The position numbers were made by a program, and so were the translations under genes. From the NCBI GenBank assembly GCA_011037195.1, contig JAAEAF010014416.1, positions 31,857 through 95,856 on the forward strand: a DNA stretch of 64,000 nt. Direction: 5' to 3'. The notes below the pieces were generated by a model that worked only from the letters and a program-made list of their open reading frames with translations, had not been told where the DNA came from and searched no databases. The DNA is from Triatoma infestans. Taxonomy: Eukaryota > Arthropoda > Insecta > Hemiptera > Reduviidae. This document shows, in pieces, positions 48,301 through 55,848 of this stretch (positions are counted from its first letter, which is position 1; each line of letters opens with the position of its first letter).

Positions 48301-51300
48301 TACAATTATAAAAAATTTCTGGCCATCGAGGAGAGAGAACTTTAGTATTTCCTCATGTTAGACGTAATCATTCATCTGTAGTTATAACAATTCTATCGAT
48401 CAATTTTTCACCTAGTTTATTTTACATGACCAGGACTTTCTCCACTACTGACCCCGTAATTTAAAGTTACCGCCCACAAATACCGCCCACCCAATGGAGT
48501 TAACAGGTTAAAATTAATAGCTAAGTAGCCATAGACATAAAGAAATTGATCAATTTTGTTTTCTTTAAATCTACACTAATAAAATAAAAAGGTCATGCTT
48601 ATCCATTTGTTTTTGTTTTTAATGTTTCTAGCTAATGCAATTTTTTTTCCAGTTGATTGAGAAACCCAAAATGATAGATAAATAGTTGTAATTAATTGGA
48701 ATCTGCCAGACTATCAGACGCAGTTTCTTGTATTATACAACTGTTTGTTGTGAGGTTTTAATTTATATTTTACTTCGATTATTAATTATTTAATTTTAGT
48801 ATTAATACTTATACATCCCCTCACAGCGAATTTCCTATAAGAATCTCCTAAAACGTTACACAAGATCCTGTTAATACTGAGCTCGAGTTATTGGATTTCT
48901 AAAACTATATTGCATTTTCAACATACTCTGTATAATCATAAGTTACAAACATTACTTCTTTTATTAAGTTGTGGAGACCAAGATGATAATATATTACATT
49001 TCTGCCTCCCTTGAGTAAAACAAAGTATGATACATTTCACTTAAAATCCTTTAGTATCAACTGCAGAACCCATCAAGTATTTACGTTTACTAAAAACTCT
49101 TGAAAAGAAATCATTCAAAGAATCTGGTTTGAAACACTCTTACGTCTTACGACATTCTCTTATATTTGGCAACATTCAACGGAAAAAATCTTTCTTCAAA
49201 TTTCGAATTTCTACAATATCTCAATGAATGTTTAGGTTATTATGGCAATGCAGTTACAGAATGTCAGAAACCTTCCTATCAGAATTTCAAGTTTGAATTT
49301 ATTGTAATTTTTAGTTTAAAAATAAGTTTTTCGATAAAAAAAATCTCAATTTCTTGAAAATCTGATTTGGTCAAAATCTTATAGCAGTTAATGAGAATGG
49401 ATGATTAAAATAAAATATGTATAAAAATGAATTCTGCACTAATTTGGGATTAGACTTTTTTTGCAAAGGAGGAACTATAGATGTTAACCAAAGTATGGTT
49501 AGGATTTGCCATTACTGAATTTGCTAACGGCCTGAAGATTTGGTTCTGCCAGTTATGGAGTCTTCAAAGATCGGTTTTTTAAGCAAAATAAAAATAAATT
49601 TTATTTCTAATAGGAAATAATTATGGTTAAGATCACCCATAGCAACACTGAAAGATCTCTATATGTACATATTCGGACTGAAAAAGCTAAACTTTAAAAA
49701 TGAACACCATCAGTAACATGGGAATCTGCTGCAAATGAAGATGTAAATAGATTGCCTGAATTAGGCGTTTCTCTCCCCTTCATTGATCAAGCCTGTCACT
49801 GACTCATGTGAAACATCTAGGCATGGACAACTTCATAAGGAGCATTTGACCAGCACGTAAAATGTAGATATGTTTTCCACGGAGTTTTCTCAGGAGTTGA
49901 TCCCTGTTTTTGAGTTTGTGACAATGAAGAGGAGGTCTCCATTTTTCCTTAGGCAGACTTGCTTGATTGTGTGGAAATTAGGTTAAGGCCGTCAGTCGAA
50001 ATAGAATTCTATGTGGGAGCTTAGGCTGTTTCCCTTAGGACTGTGTCCAATTTGTTTAGAGAGCTGTGAATCTTAAGAGTCCCTCCTTATAGAAGAATAA
50101 AAATTCAATACCCACTATGGAAATTTATCATACAAAAAGAAATTATAATGAAAGATATACCTGAACAACATTAGTTCTGTCAAGACAGTCTATACAGTTC
50201 ACTCTAAAGGCACCATTTTGTTTACAAATAACACCCTCTTTGTCCTTCCAACAGAAACCTATTTCTTGAATTACTTCTTCGAGCTTTGATATTAATAAAC
50301 AGACATTTTCAAACCTCAAACCACGACTGTAAATAACACATAGTTAGTATTAAAAAATGCTTGCCATTAAATAAATAAATACAAAAAAATACAAAAAATT
50401 AATATAATTTACCAATGCTCATGAAAATCAAAAGTGGCATATGTAATAACTTCCGAATTATATTGCATAACCTGTTCAGTAAATCCTTCCCAAATAACTT
50501 TTTCTTTACCAGTTTGTTCCACAAGATTTACAATACATATTGGGCCATAAATATTTAATTCCTCTTGGATATGTTTAACAAAAGCTGCTTTTGTTTCAGC
50601 TTCTCCTAAAAATTATTTTAAAATAGTAATAAAAAATACCACTTATTTTTTGGGGTTCCTATTTTATATAAAAAAAAACACTTTTAACTAACCTTTGTCA
50701 ATGTGAGGAGGCGGTCTGTATTTGTATCCAGGTTGAGACCAATAAAGTGGTACCGAACCTCTAACTTGTACAAATGATAAATGATGTTCACCAATAGATA
50801 AAAATTGTTCGGTTTCTACATAGTTTGCACATTTACCAGATTCATCCAATCCACGCCTTTTGTAACGTGTTCCAGCTCTATATCTACTACGGCGACTGAT
50901 TATACCTAATGTAACCTTCTAAAAAAACAAAAGTTTTTATTAATGTTCTACTTCTACGATTAAGAGACCTTTCGGCCATTCAATAAAAGTTTGACGAGTT
51001 ATTAAGCAGCCCTGAAAAAGTTATCAGTCTGAAAGGCATTTAACAAGCCAGTTCTAACAATAAAATTACAAAAAAAAACCTTATGAAATTTGGCGTTTCT
51101 ATTTTTCTTTCCTTTAGAAAGGGAAGCAGCCCTAATAATTCTAACCACGAAAAGTAAAACGCGTATTATTTTTTTAAAGGCGAAATTAACGTCTATTACA
51201 ATTCACAACATAGGGCAGTGGACGGAGGAGCAAGCACCTACTTTACTCCCCAAATTTGTCTAGCAAATATAAATTATATAACAGTTATCCGCAGGTTTCA

Positions 51301-53033
51301 AAAGAGGACCTTCCAAGTCCATGCTCATAATCACTCTACAAACTCGACCCAATCTAACCGACACTTATATCTCTACATAAAAAAAGATTAAGGAAAATGT
51401 ATTAATAGTAAATGTTTCAATTTAATAAGTCAAACATTTTAAACCCTAAAATACTAAATTCCGTCAATATAATTTTCATTATTCTAATGAAATTTTATTC
51501 ACCAGAGAAAAATTTATTTAGAAGGAATCGACAATTTCCTTAGATTTTCTTTTCTTAGAACTTCTTCAGTCTCAGACAACTCCTAGAGGGGCTGACAGTG
51601 CTCTGAGAAGATTCCGAGGGACACAACAGAACTTTCAGGTAGCAGTGCATATCCCTAAAGAAAGTAAAATCTAAAACTATTAAGGGATTAGAAAAATATT
51701 TGTATTTCTTCATTTTCTTATTTCATGGCGCCCTAAGTAAATATTATTTAAAACACTGATTCTAGCAAGATGTTAAATTAACTCTAAATCAATTATAAAA
51801 AAAAAACACAAATTTCTAATAAAAAAAAAAGTAATAACCTCGGTTCTTGGGTTTCCAAATGTTGAAGGATCTACATCAATAATACAATGTTCTATTTGAA
51901 CATATCCTTGAATAATGGGCAGAATCCAAGCTTTTGCAAGTTCATTCTATGGCAAATTTTAAACATGATAAAGTAGAAGAATTGTAGTAAAAGTGAAGGA
52001 ATAATGCACAAATAAATAGAAATTACATGATTACATACTTTTAAATCTATAATATCCTTAAGCATAAATCTGTTCCAGAAAAATCTATCGTCTGTATCTG
52101 AACAATCCGAATGTTGCTTTTGCAAGCAGTTTGTTAAATCTGCTTCTCGACTTCCAGGAGGTCCAGCGCAAAAGTAAAATGAATCAGTTTCAGTAAAAAC
52201 TCTCATAAGCTCTTCAAGTATTCGTCGCTCAAACTTGTCTCTATCCTTCACATCACGACGAATACCACCTTTCACCTGTCATATTAAAAAATTGTGACGC
52301 ATTTTCAAAGTAGCATGTTTAAAAAGCTCTCTTTGCAATTTTAAAAGTTCTAGAGTAAAAATGAATAACCTCAGTTAAGTAATTCCAAAATGGACACTAT
52401 AGTAAAAGATTCTAATCCGAAATGATTGTTACCTGGTAAGTTGCTAATGCAGCCGCCTGTTGTGTTGTTGTTTTAATAGAGTTTGTGGCAGATTTTATCT
52501 GACCCCAAGTTTTAGCAAGAGCCGCTTTTTGTGGTACTTCAAACATATTCATATTGCCAGCTTTATGTTTTTTACAGGACTTTAAACCTAATTCCACTGC
52601 TGAAACATCAGCTCCACAAGGGTATAGGAAGACAACAGAACGAATTTTCATCACCGTCCTTCCATCTGGAAGATCACCTACTTGTTCAGTATCTTTGATT
52701 AGCATTAAACGATACTCGCCATCAATTTGAAAATCTATTTTCCCTACAAGGCCATAAAATATTCCGAGGCACTCTGGATCTCCTGAATTTGCCAATTCCC
52801 AACCTATTATTGAACAAACAATACTACCAATAAAAGCTAGTCAATGATTGCAGATTATTTAGCAATTTCTGAACAACTTATTTCAGAATTTAAACAGTAT
52901 TATACTTACCTGGCTTAGCATCTACTTCACCTGTTCGTCGATTATACCAAAGACTAGATTCACCATTCATTAAAACATAAAATTCATCTGTCCTAAACAC
53001 TTCCATTTCTTGGAGGCAATTTCTATTACTCAT
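19304..53033 (-). CDS. INPP5F: INPP5F/Sac2-like inositol phosphatase, 18 coding exons
   Basis: Sac2 removes the 4-phosphate from phosphoinositides on endocytic membranes. Coding exons, in transcript order: 53033-52910, 52803-52433, 52275-52039, 51946-51839, 50918-50693, 50605-50413, 50326-50161, 40534-40373, 40284-40214, 30701-30643, 30508-30352, 29710-29639, 29565-29442, 29216-29072, 28989-28798, 28294-28191, 27343-27092, 19714-19304. They join in frame to 1,057 residues. The Sac domain covers about residues 40-570, with [13 protein letters not shown] carrying the CX5RT nucleophile (C464, R470) and WANNGD and NSANRYYL after it. The hSac2 domain is about 580-720 ([18 protein letters not shown]). 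The tail is acidic and serine-rich. M10 aligns with the usual family start, so a shorter N-terminus is possible. Introns 7 and 9 are about 9.5 kb and intron 17 is 7.4 kb. Orthology is firm; exon ends are my splice-site calls. Confidence 0.93.
20062..20460 (+). repeat. 5' LTR of gypsy element
   Basis: 399 bp, TG...CA ends with a 7-bp inverted terminus. Contains GGTATAAATAGT (a likely TATA box) and AACAATAAATTGG (a likely polyadenylation signal). Nearly identical to the 3' LTR except for small indels and substitutions. Confidence 0.92.
20463..20480 (+). promoter_or_regulatory. primer-binding site complementary to tRNA-Leu
   Basis: TGGTGTCAGAAGTGGGAT starts two bases after the 5' LTR. It is the reverse complement of the 3' end of an animal tRNA-Leu including CCA, as I remember that tRNA, over all 18 bases. 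Confidence 0.85.
20568..21437 (+). pseudogene. gypsy gag remnant
   Basis: From ATG 20,568 the frame encodes a long charged coiled coil ([29 protein letters not shown]) broken by stops. Capsid-like sequence follows: [17 protein letters not shown], then [29 protein letters not shown] and ADAFADGLK. This is the conserved Retrotrans_gag pattern. At least one frame change lies near 20,990. No CCHC box is present before the jump to RT. Confidence 0.8.
21437..22070 (+). pseudogene. gypsy reverse transcriptase remnant
   Basis: Fragments in changing frames read [41 protein letters not shown], then a clean stretch from 21,750: [40 protein letters not shown] is the catalytic RT motif. The sequence then loses similarity about 225 bp before the 3' LTR, so the RNase H and integrase parts are gone. 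Confidence 0.9.
22297..22691 (+). repeat. 3' LTR of gypsy element
   Basis: 395 bp starting TGTAACG after the purine-rich tract GAGAGGGAGCAG (22,285-22,296), which would prime plus-strand synthesis. Differs from the 5' LTR by small indels such as one missing ATT unit and an extra TTCACCGG. Confidence 0.92.
22830..23844 (-). pseudogene. Tc1-like transposase, frameshifted
   Basis: Starts at 23,844 with [20 protein letters not shown] and a paired-type helix-turn-helix ([19 protein letters not shown]) plus a GRPRS hook. Downstream blocks: GDKSRF (first catalytic D), [22 protein letters not shown] (second D), [12 protein letters not shown] and the C-terminus [14 protein letters not shown]. At least three frame breaks. 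Position three of the catalytic triad, usually E in Tc1, reads D here. Confidence 0.9.
24135..24848 (+). pseudogene. RTE-like LINE, 3' end of reverse transcriptase ORF
   Basis: A single open frame (to 24,790) reads [50 protein letters not shown] and [10 protein letters not shown]. This is the thumb and C-terminus of RTE-type reverse transcriptases common in arthropods. The YADD core lies upstream and is missing, so it is 5'-truncated. Its left edge abuts the Tc1 terminal repeat. The tail contains AATAAAAG. Confidence 0.88.
24849..26372. other. intronic, no feature recognised
   Basis: AT-rich intron 17 sequence of INPP5F. Short ORFs at 25,349 and 26,140 have no domain signal. Confidence 0.45.
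26373..26596. mobile_element. foldback element, second copy
   Basis: An inverted repeat of about 224 bp: the left arm TATGATTTTAACCGTCGTAG..CATGCTTTATTTTC..GGTTCTGACCG is mirrored by CATGCTACGACGGATAAAATCATA on the right. The CCGATTTCGGATTCTCATCC core matches the copies at 10.2 kb and 47.5 kb. Confidence 0.75.
27092..27343 (-). CDS. INPP5F: INPP5F exon 17
   Basis: 84 codons, phase 0 on both sides, residues 838-921. An acidic low-complexity tail ([14 protein letters not shown]) and a threonine/valine-rich stretch, probably disordered. A 7.4-kb intron with nested transposons follows. Confidence 0.8.
27480..28090 (+). pseudogene. badly decayed RTE-like LINE fragment
   Basis: Broken frames give [26 protein letters not shown] and similar pieces, echoing the YKT..VPVLTY and GHV regions of the RTE copy at 24.1 kb. 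Many stops. It lies in INPP5F intron 16. Assignment rests on short motifs only. Confidence 0.5.
28191..28294 (-). CDS. INPP5F: INPP5F exon 16
   Basis: Residues 803-837. Reads [19 protein letters not shown] and RRKSS, like the basic FSSLNQK-type segment after hSac2. Phase out 0; donor CCG/GTTAGT. Confidence 0.87.
28436..28700. repeat. copy of the GTGAAGCACTCAC interspersed repeat
   Basis: Contains AAAAAATCTGGTATGAAGCA, CACATGACTTTCTATTACTG and ATTGACAAATTTTA, which recur in order near 34.5, 37.8, 53.6 and 63.2 kb. Confidence 0.6.
28798..28989 (-). CDS. INPP5F: INPP5F exon 15, ending at a GC donor
   Basis: Residues 739-802 plus one base. Reads [20 protein letters not shown] then a serine/asparagine-rich linker. 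The only in-frame join to exon 16 uses G/GCAAGT as donor (a GC-AG intron); a GT donor in the right phase is not present nearby. Confidence 0.85.
29072..29216 (-). CDS. INPP5F: INPP5F exon 14
   Basis: Residues 691-738 plus one base. Reads [13 protein letters not shown] and [14 protein letters not shown], the last part of hSac2. Confidence 0.9.
29255..29397 (+). repeat. SINE copy (central domain plus AAATTAAAAA tail)
   Basis: Shares CTAGGAGCCTCTACAGCTCA, GGCCGGCAGTGCACT.AGAAGG and CCAATGACCA..G with the copy at 32.2 kb. Ends GTTTTAAATTAAAAAAAAC. The tRNA-like head is missing or decayed. Confidence 0.7.
29442..29565 (-). CDS. INPP5F: INPP5F exon 13
   Basis: Residues 649-690. Reads [19 protein letters not shown] and MVELGP, the signature core of hSac2. 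Phase out 0. Confidence 0.94.
29639..29710 (-). CDS. INPP5F: INPP5F exon 12
   Basis: 72 nt, residues 625-648 plus two bases. Reads [16 protein letters not shown], an hSac2 strand pair. Acceptor TATTATAG, donor GA/GTAAGT. Confidence 0.9.
29800..29895 (+). pseudogene. short RT scrap (RTE-like)
   Basis: [19 protein letters not shown] is readable across a frame break. It corresponds to the GV(K/R)QGD..SP.LF motif of non-LTR reverse transcriptases. It sits in INPP5F intron 11. Confidence 0.5.
30352..30508 (-). CDS. INPP5F: INPP5F exon 11 (start of hSac2 domain)
   Basis: Residues 573-624 plus two bases. An acidic linker ([12 protein letters not shown]) leads to [11 protein letters not shown] and [10 protein letters not shown], the opening of the hSac2 homodimerisation domain. 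Donor GT/GTAAGT. Confidence 0.92.
30643..30701 (-). CDS. INPP5F: INPP5F exon 10
   Basis: 59 nt, residues 553-572 plus one base. Reads [19 protein letters not shown], the end of the Sac domain. Acceptor TTTTAG, donor AAG/GTATAG. Confidence 0.92.
31190..31450 (-). repeat. tRNA-derived SINE, second family
   Basis: On the minus strand the head reads TCAATGGTGGCTAGCGCATT (A-box-like) and GAGTTCGACTCCC (B box) at tRNA spacing. A body containing AAATCACTGCCTGACAAGCC follows, with a GTTTTATTATTAC tail. It is too diverged to be a functional tRNA. Confidence 0.6.
32214..32390 (+). repeat. SINE copy with B-box remnant
   Basis: GTTCGAGTCCAGCGGTGCTA (B-box-like) is followed by the shared central domain (CTAGGAGCCTCTACAGCTCA, GTGCACTGAGAAGG) and the tail GATGATGAGTCTTAAATTAA plus an A run. 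Same family as 29.3 kb. Confidence 0.72.
32391..34469. other. intronic, no feature recognised
   Basis: AT-rich intron 9 of INPP5F. ORFs at 32,611 and 33,184 are low-complexity. A more balanced stretch at 33,540-33,800 shows no readable domain. Confidence 0.45.
34470..36295. repeat. interspersed repeat copy split by mariner
   Basis: The left part 34,470-34,778 holds GATGTGAAACACACACACAC and AAGTCGCACTTCTGGTTAAA. The right part 35,961-36,295 holds GTAAAGTTGCACTGAAACCT, GAACTTCCTACGATTTATC and a (CA)n(TA)n tract. Both match the 63.2-63.9 kb copy of the family. The mariner lies between them. Confidence 0.6.
34779..35960 (-). mobile_element. mariner element, full length but disabled
   Basis: 1,182 bp bounded by near-perfect inverted ends (GGGCAAGGTGAAAAGTTTTC on the left, mirrored by GAACTTTTCACCTTGCCC on the right) and a TA on each side, as expected for mariner. 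The transposase on the minus strand is readable at 35,365-35,000: VRVDETRVH (W of DETW replaced by R), [20 protein letters not shown] and [12 protein letters not shown]. The C-terminal [11 protein letters not shown] block appears near 34,870 in another frame. Several frame breaks and a missing DNAP segment make it non-autonomous. Confidence 0.85.
36500..36900. other. intronic; (CA)n tract, no gene
   Basis: A (CA)n run at about 36,522-36,540, otherwise AT-rich. Holds the possible 12-nt micro-exon 36,703-36,714. Confidence 0.4.
36920..37117 (-). CDS. unassigned exon B in INPP5F intron 9
   Basis: 198 nt, 66 codons' worth, phase 2 in and 2 out, bounded by ATGATAG and AG/GTCAGT. It encodes [20 protein letters not shown], a [16 protein letters not shown] stretch and [16 protein letters not shown]. 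Composition is clearly protein-like. It joins exon A in frame and also joins INPP5F exons 9 and 10 in frame, so it could be a cassette exon or part of a nested minus-strand gene. A possible 12-nt micro-exon follows at 36,703-36,714. Its first 20 residues weakly resemble those of exon 10 (spacing of Y, D, RQ, D, QG), which may be chance. Confidence 0.5.
37238..37314 (-). CDS. unassigned exon A in INPP5F intron 9
   Basis: 77 nt between a CTATAG acceptor and a GTAAAA donor. Open from phase 0 to phase 2, it reads [20 protein letters not shown] and a few more residues. Its exit phase fits exon B (36,920-37,117). An internal ATG (MKPSINL) could start a small nested gene. I do not recognise the product. 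Entry directly from INPP5F exon 9 would hit a stop, but entry from exon 8 would stay open. Confidence 0.4.
37315..40213. other. intronic; one repeat copy, no gene
   Basis: A copy of the GTGAAGCACTCAC repeat at about 37,750-37,900, a poly(T) run near 37,928-37,949, and otherwise AT-rich sequence. ORFs at 38,049, 38,897 and 39,532 have no domain signal. Confidence 0.45.
40214..40284 (-). CDS. INPP5F: INPP5F exon 9
   Basis: 71 nt, residues 530-552 plus two bases. Reads [18 protein letters not shown] and NSANR, the arginine being completed by the first base of exon 10. Confidence 0.94.
40373..40534 (-). CDS. INPP5F: INPP5F exon 8
   Basis: Residues 476-529; 54 codons, phase 0 on both sides. Reads [20 protein letters not shown] and [12 protein letters not shown], directly continuing the exon 7 helix. 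Confidence 0.95.
40880..41012. repeat. microsatellites (CG)n/(TG)n and (CA)n
   Basis: GTGCGCGCGCGCATGTGTGTG near 40,886-40,910 and an uninterrupted CA run of about 17 units at 40,976-41,010. The translated THTHTH tail of the ORF at 40,713 comes from it. Confidence 0.9.
41215..41405 (+). repeat. tandem subrepeats at left terminus of palindrome
   Basis: Three units of about 63 bp, each with GAACTGGACA(A/G)ACACTT, GGCCACGCCCAC-like and ACCACTGACCAAT segments. The right arm has only two units (47,290-47,405 region), so the arms differ in copy number. Confidence 0.8.
42536..42566. repeat. (TG)n microsatellite in left arm
   Basis: TG repeat, mirrored by (CA)n at 45,280-45,304 in the right arm but with different length. 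Confidence 0.9.
43534..44299. other. unpaired centre of the palindrome
   Basis: 766 bp present once between the arms. No long ORF, no repeat match within the window and no domain is readable. Confidence 0.6.
45392..46300 (+). mobile_element. Harbinger-derived non-autonomous insertion in right arm
   Basis: About 0.91 kb absent from the left arm. Ends GGGCGCCTTCCACTGCGA and its near complement TCGCAGTGGAAGAGGCCC. The interrupted site reads CTCTTTAAG in the left arm, giving a 3-bp TTA duplication, the PIF/Harbinger habit. Inside, ATG 45,677 opens [12 protein letters not shown] (acidic start). At 45,749-45,893 the frame reads [11 protein letters not shown] and [15 protein letters not shown], the N-terminal RFWV motif of Harbinger nucleases. 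The catalytic part is absent, replaced by sequence repeating the terminal motifs. Confidence 0.8.
47459..47997. mobile_element. foldback element, third copy, interrupted
   Basis: GACCAGTTTCGGCTTTTCAT at the left and AAATCCAAAACCGGTCAG..CATGCTACGACGGATAAA at the right pair, as do CAATCAATTCGTGTGGAGAG and its complement around 47,755 and 47,895. A SINE (47,498-47,738) lies in its left arm, and the giant palindrome ends exactly at its left edge. Confidence 0.7.
47498..47738 (-). repeat. tRNA-derived SINE with LINE-like 3' tail
   Basis: Read on the minus strand: GGATTAGCTCAGTGATAGCG (A-box region of a tRNA head), GGACTAGCAACG, then the central domain CTCACTGTCCGGTGATGGAC..GTGCACTGAGAAGG. The tail GGGGTAGCTAAACGGGCCCG...GGTCCCTCTCCACAGACAAT ends in an A run. 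The tail matches the LINE 3' end at 8,343-8,410. Confidence 0.82.
47998..50160. other. intronic, no gene recognised
   Basis: INPP5F intron 7, next to exon 7. A weak GTTTGAAACACTCTTACG repeat match near 49,125. ORFs at 47,933 and 49,166 lack domain signal. Confidence 0.45.
50161..50326 (-). CDS. INPP5F: INPP5F exon 7 (catalytic CX5RT)
   Basis: Residues 420-475, phase out 0. It carries [20 protein letters not shown], with nucleophile C464 and phosphate-binding R470 both present, so the enzyme should be active. A 9.6-kb intron with a giant palindrome follows. Confidence 0.96.
50413..50605 (-). CDS. INPP5F: INPP5F exon 6
   Basis: Residues 356-420; [15 protein letters not shown] and TFDFHEHC, with the cysteine codon split across the intron to exon 7. 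Confidence 0.94.
50693..50918 (-). CDS. INPP5F: INPP5F exon 5
   Basis: Residues 281-355 plus one base. Encodes [24 protein letters not shown] and [15 protein letters not shown], the most conserved non-catalytic Sac motifs. Confidence 0.95.
51538..51660 (+). repeat. internally deleted SINE central domain
   Basis: AGATTTTCTTTTCTTAGAAC...GGCTGACAGTGCTCTGAGAAG follows the order of the SINEs at 29.3 and 32.2 kb, with the middle missing. It lies in INPP5F intron 4. Confidence 0.5.
51839..51946 (-). CDS. INPP5F: INPP5F exon 4
   Basis: Residues 245-280; 36 codons, phase 0 on both sides. [13 protein letters not shown] is a conserved Sac-domain strand region. Confidence 0.9.
52039..52275 (-). CDS. 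INPP5F: INPP5F exon 3
   Basis: Residues 166-244; phase 0 on both sides. [19 protein letters not shown] and [11 protein letters not shown] are characteristic of Sac2-type Sac domains. Confidence 0.93.
52433..52803 (-). CDS. INPP5F: INPP5F exon 2
   Basis: Residues 42-165; acceptor AATAATAG, donor CCAG/GTAACA, phases 1 in and 0 out. Encodes [10 protein letters not shown] and the LCKKH-like KSCKKHKAG segment of the N-terminal Sac lobe. Confidence 0.92.
52910..53033 (-). CDS. INPP5F: INPP5F exon 1 (start codon)
   Basis: ATG 53,033-53,031; residues 1-41 plus one base. An internal M10 begins [12 protein letters not shown], which matches where family members normally start. Donor CCAG/GTAAGT. Phase out 1. 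Confidence 0.88.
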
Positions 53034-54275
53034 TCTAACTTCGATAGAGATCACACATTATTAAAAAAATACAATTAATTATTGCATACAACAAATTTCA
53101 ATTGAGAGGATCATAGTATGAAAGTGTACTAAAAACTAAAACACCGATACATTACACTTTGTAACACTAAACAGCTGATACACAACCTCATAGCCCAACT
53201 CCCACACATAAATGCCAATAGCAAGCCACCTTACCTAATGACCGACCCACTAAACCTTCAATACAACCCACTAATATAAAACGGAGTGGGCGACCTAACA
53301 TGTTTGTTAATGACAGAGAGAGTCGAAAGAACTAAAAAGTTGAAATAAAATATGAAAAGCGAAACATTTACAAATTCCTCTAATTATGTTTTAGTCGAGT
53401 TGTTCTTATGAAATTAAAAGAGGAATTGAACAAAAGAACTACTGCACTTTTTAAAGTAGTTTATTTACATAATTTATAAAATGATACTTTTTATATAACA
53501 CAAATTTTTACTTTTTACACATATTTGTAGTACCTGAAGAGATGTCCGGAGAAATCCAACTTTTTTTGCATCTATCTTGATTAACATCAATCCTATGCTG
53601 AAAATTTGGTGTGAAACATTCACGCGACTTTCTTATTGCAATTAAAAATTACAACTGATTAATTTTCTTCAAGCTTGGAATTTTTACTAAATGTTTAATG
53701 GGCTCTAATATTATATAAGTAGGAGAGCCAAAATATTATAAAACGACGCTTTTAAAAGTAACTGACCTCCAAACTCCTCCAGGACTCCTCTAAAATCATC
53801 TTTGTCAGAAATCATCAGTTATGGGTTTATAGACTTATAATTAGTATACCATACTTATTCTTTTTATCTTTATTTATCTATATTAATGCAGTATACGTAT
53901 AAGTAGGGCAAACAAGCTTTTAACAAAAACATAAAGAGTGTCTGCTTGTGATACCACGTCGCAGGAGCAGGTATATGATTAAATATTACTTAGTCATCTT
54001 ACTATATTTTAAGAAAGATACATTACAAACAAAGGAAGAAATCAAATATATATACGAAAAGCTACGGAGAAATTCACGAGAACAGATCTTATTATACTAC
54101 TAATTATAAATATAAATCTTAATAAATACATTAATTATACATCGTGATTATTAATTTATGAAGTTTAATATTTTTTTTCCACTACAAAAGAACAGCGTCA
54201 ATACCACTATAATTATTAACAATGCTATTATTTACTTTGCAAATTCATACTTCTAAATGAGTGGGCATTTGTAAC
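53034..54275. other. INPP5F upstream region; repeat copy, no gene
   Basis: Immediate upstream sequence of INPP5F up to about 53,330 is less AT-rich and presumably holds its promoter and 5' UTR. I see no clear TATA box. A copy of the interspersed repeat (GGTGTGAAACATTCACGCGA) spans about 53,595-53,830. Confidence 0.45.
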
Positions 54276-54945
54276 ATAACCAATCAGAGCGAACCAACAC
54301 TACCATTTAGTAGATTTAGCATATCCTGGGTGGATATGTTGCTTCTTTTTAAATTTTCAAGTCTTGGGCAGTCAACTAAAAAATGATGTAGTGTTTCCAC
54401 TTCCTCAGCATTCATTACAAAGCGGACAGCGATCACAGGAATTACAATTTAGTCTTAATGTACCACTAACATGTAATGTTAGGCAAACAATTTAGTCTTA
54501 ATGTACCACTTCTAATCTTTGCTATCCATCTAATGTTTAATAAGGACGTACCACTATGCAAATAATTGTTTCTATCCAGACTAAATGACAATTCACTATA
54601 ATGTGTGTAGAAGGCAGATTTATTCATTTCAAATACAAACATCTCTCTTAAATTCCTCTCCAGCTTATTACGCATTTCTACAAATATACTTCCCCATTTT
54701 TGTATATTGTTCAATGTCAATTCTTTACCTATATCAAGACTGGTTGTCATTTCAACAATTTCTTTATACCAAGAAAGCTTATTTGCAATAATTTGCTGGG
54801 CTAATTTTTTGGTTACTCGTTCGTCTGACAAGTGCAGTATTTTACAAATATAATGATGATGCAACTTGAGGGTGTACAAATAGAGTGGCATCAGACCAGT
54901 TTCTAAGTACAAAAAGGCAGATGATGTATAAGTAGGCAACTTAAG
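54276..54945 (-). pseudogene. 5'-truncated LINE, C-terminal part of ORF2
   Basis: The minus-strand frame from about 54,940 reads LPTYTSSAFLYLETGLMPL, KLAQQIIANKLSWYKEIVEM, LDRNNYLHSG and WIAKIRSGTLRLNCLPN. After a shift comes CDRCPLCN and EETLHHFLVDCP-like sequence ending at a stop near 54,276. The same order of blocks forms the C-terminus of the 3.3-7.5 kb LINE, so this is a related but diverged family. A 25-bp piece (AATTTAGTCTTAATGTACCA) is duplicated at 54,447 and 54,489. Confidence 0.8.
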
Positions 54946-55741
54946 TAATTTTTTTAATAAAGTTACTAAATTAGTAAATTAGTTTTTATTAAATCTATGA
55001 ATTAGTAAAATTAGAGAGAGAAACAAACAAAAACTTTCAAGCCGTTTATCTCATAACCACTAATGAATGATAAATATATTTTTATGTCGTTAAATTTGGG
55101 TTTCGTTGCTCTAACAACAAATATTTCAGTATACTTTCCAGTAAAGATGAATGTTTTTGAGAAAAATATAAAAAAAATAAAATAATAAATAAACATTTTT
55201 GAGACATTTTCGCCTTTCATTAGAAAACGAAACGTTTCTGGTCTTATGTCTGTAATGTGCACAATTAGAGAATATGTATATATACGCTCTGACAATGTCT
55301 AATTTGTTGCAGCAATATTTAAGTTTAAATAGTTGATTATTTGTTTATTTGAGCGGATACTTCAATGCAGTTCTTTAAAGACCGTATAGAAATGTATTAA
55401 AAAGGCATTGTACATTATCACCAAAAAAAAATTAAATTACTAATTATTTAAAAATAAACCTAAATTTTAAGCGACATAACGATAGATTGATGATAATTTA
55501 ATTATAAGAATTTTTTCGGGATGATTTAATAGTCGCTAAAGATCAATTAAGAATACATTAGTAAACGAGGTATGTATCAGAACGAGTATTAAGTTCAGAA
55601 GAAAATCTTACACATAGATCTCAATTCTGTTTAACAATGTCTTAAGTGATTTCCAAATTTAAAAAAATTATAGTTGAATAATGTCATATGATTTTGAAAA
55701 TTAATTATTTTAATACAATAATTTTGCTCTAGCAGCTGGCT
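54946..55741. other. upstream region of the 55.7-kb gene; no gene
   Basis: AT-rich. An ORF at 55,011-55,295 (minus) is hydrophobic and low-complexity without a motif. The promoter of the downstream gene should lie toward the right end. Confidence 0.4.
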
Positions 55742-55848
55742 ATGTGGCCTCAAATAGTTTTTAGAATTGTTCTGTTAACATTTATTTGTATTGGCTTAAG
55801 TTTCAGTAAAAGACATAACAAAAAATATAGGTGGAAAGATAACTATAG
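55742..55848 (+). CDS. secreted-protein exon 1 (signal peptide)
   Basis: ATG 55,742; 35 codons plus two bases. Donor AACTATAG/GTATAT. The intron is only 76 bp, ending TTTTTACAG. Confidence 0.65.
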
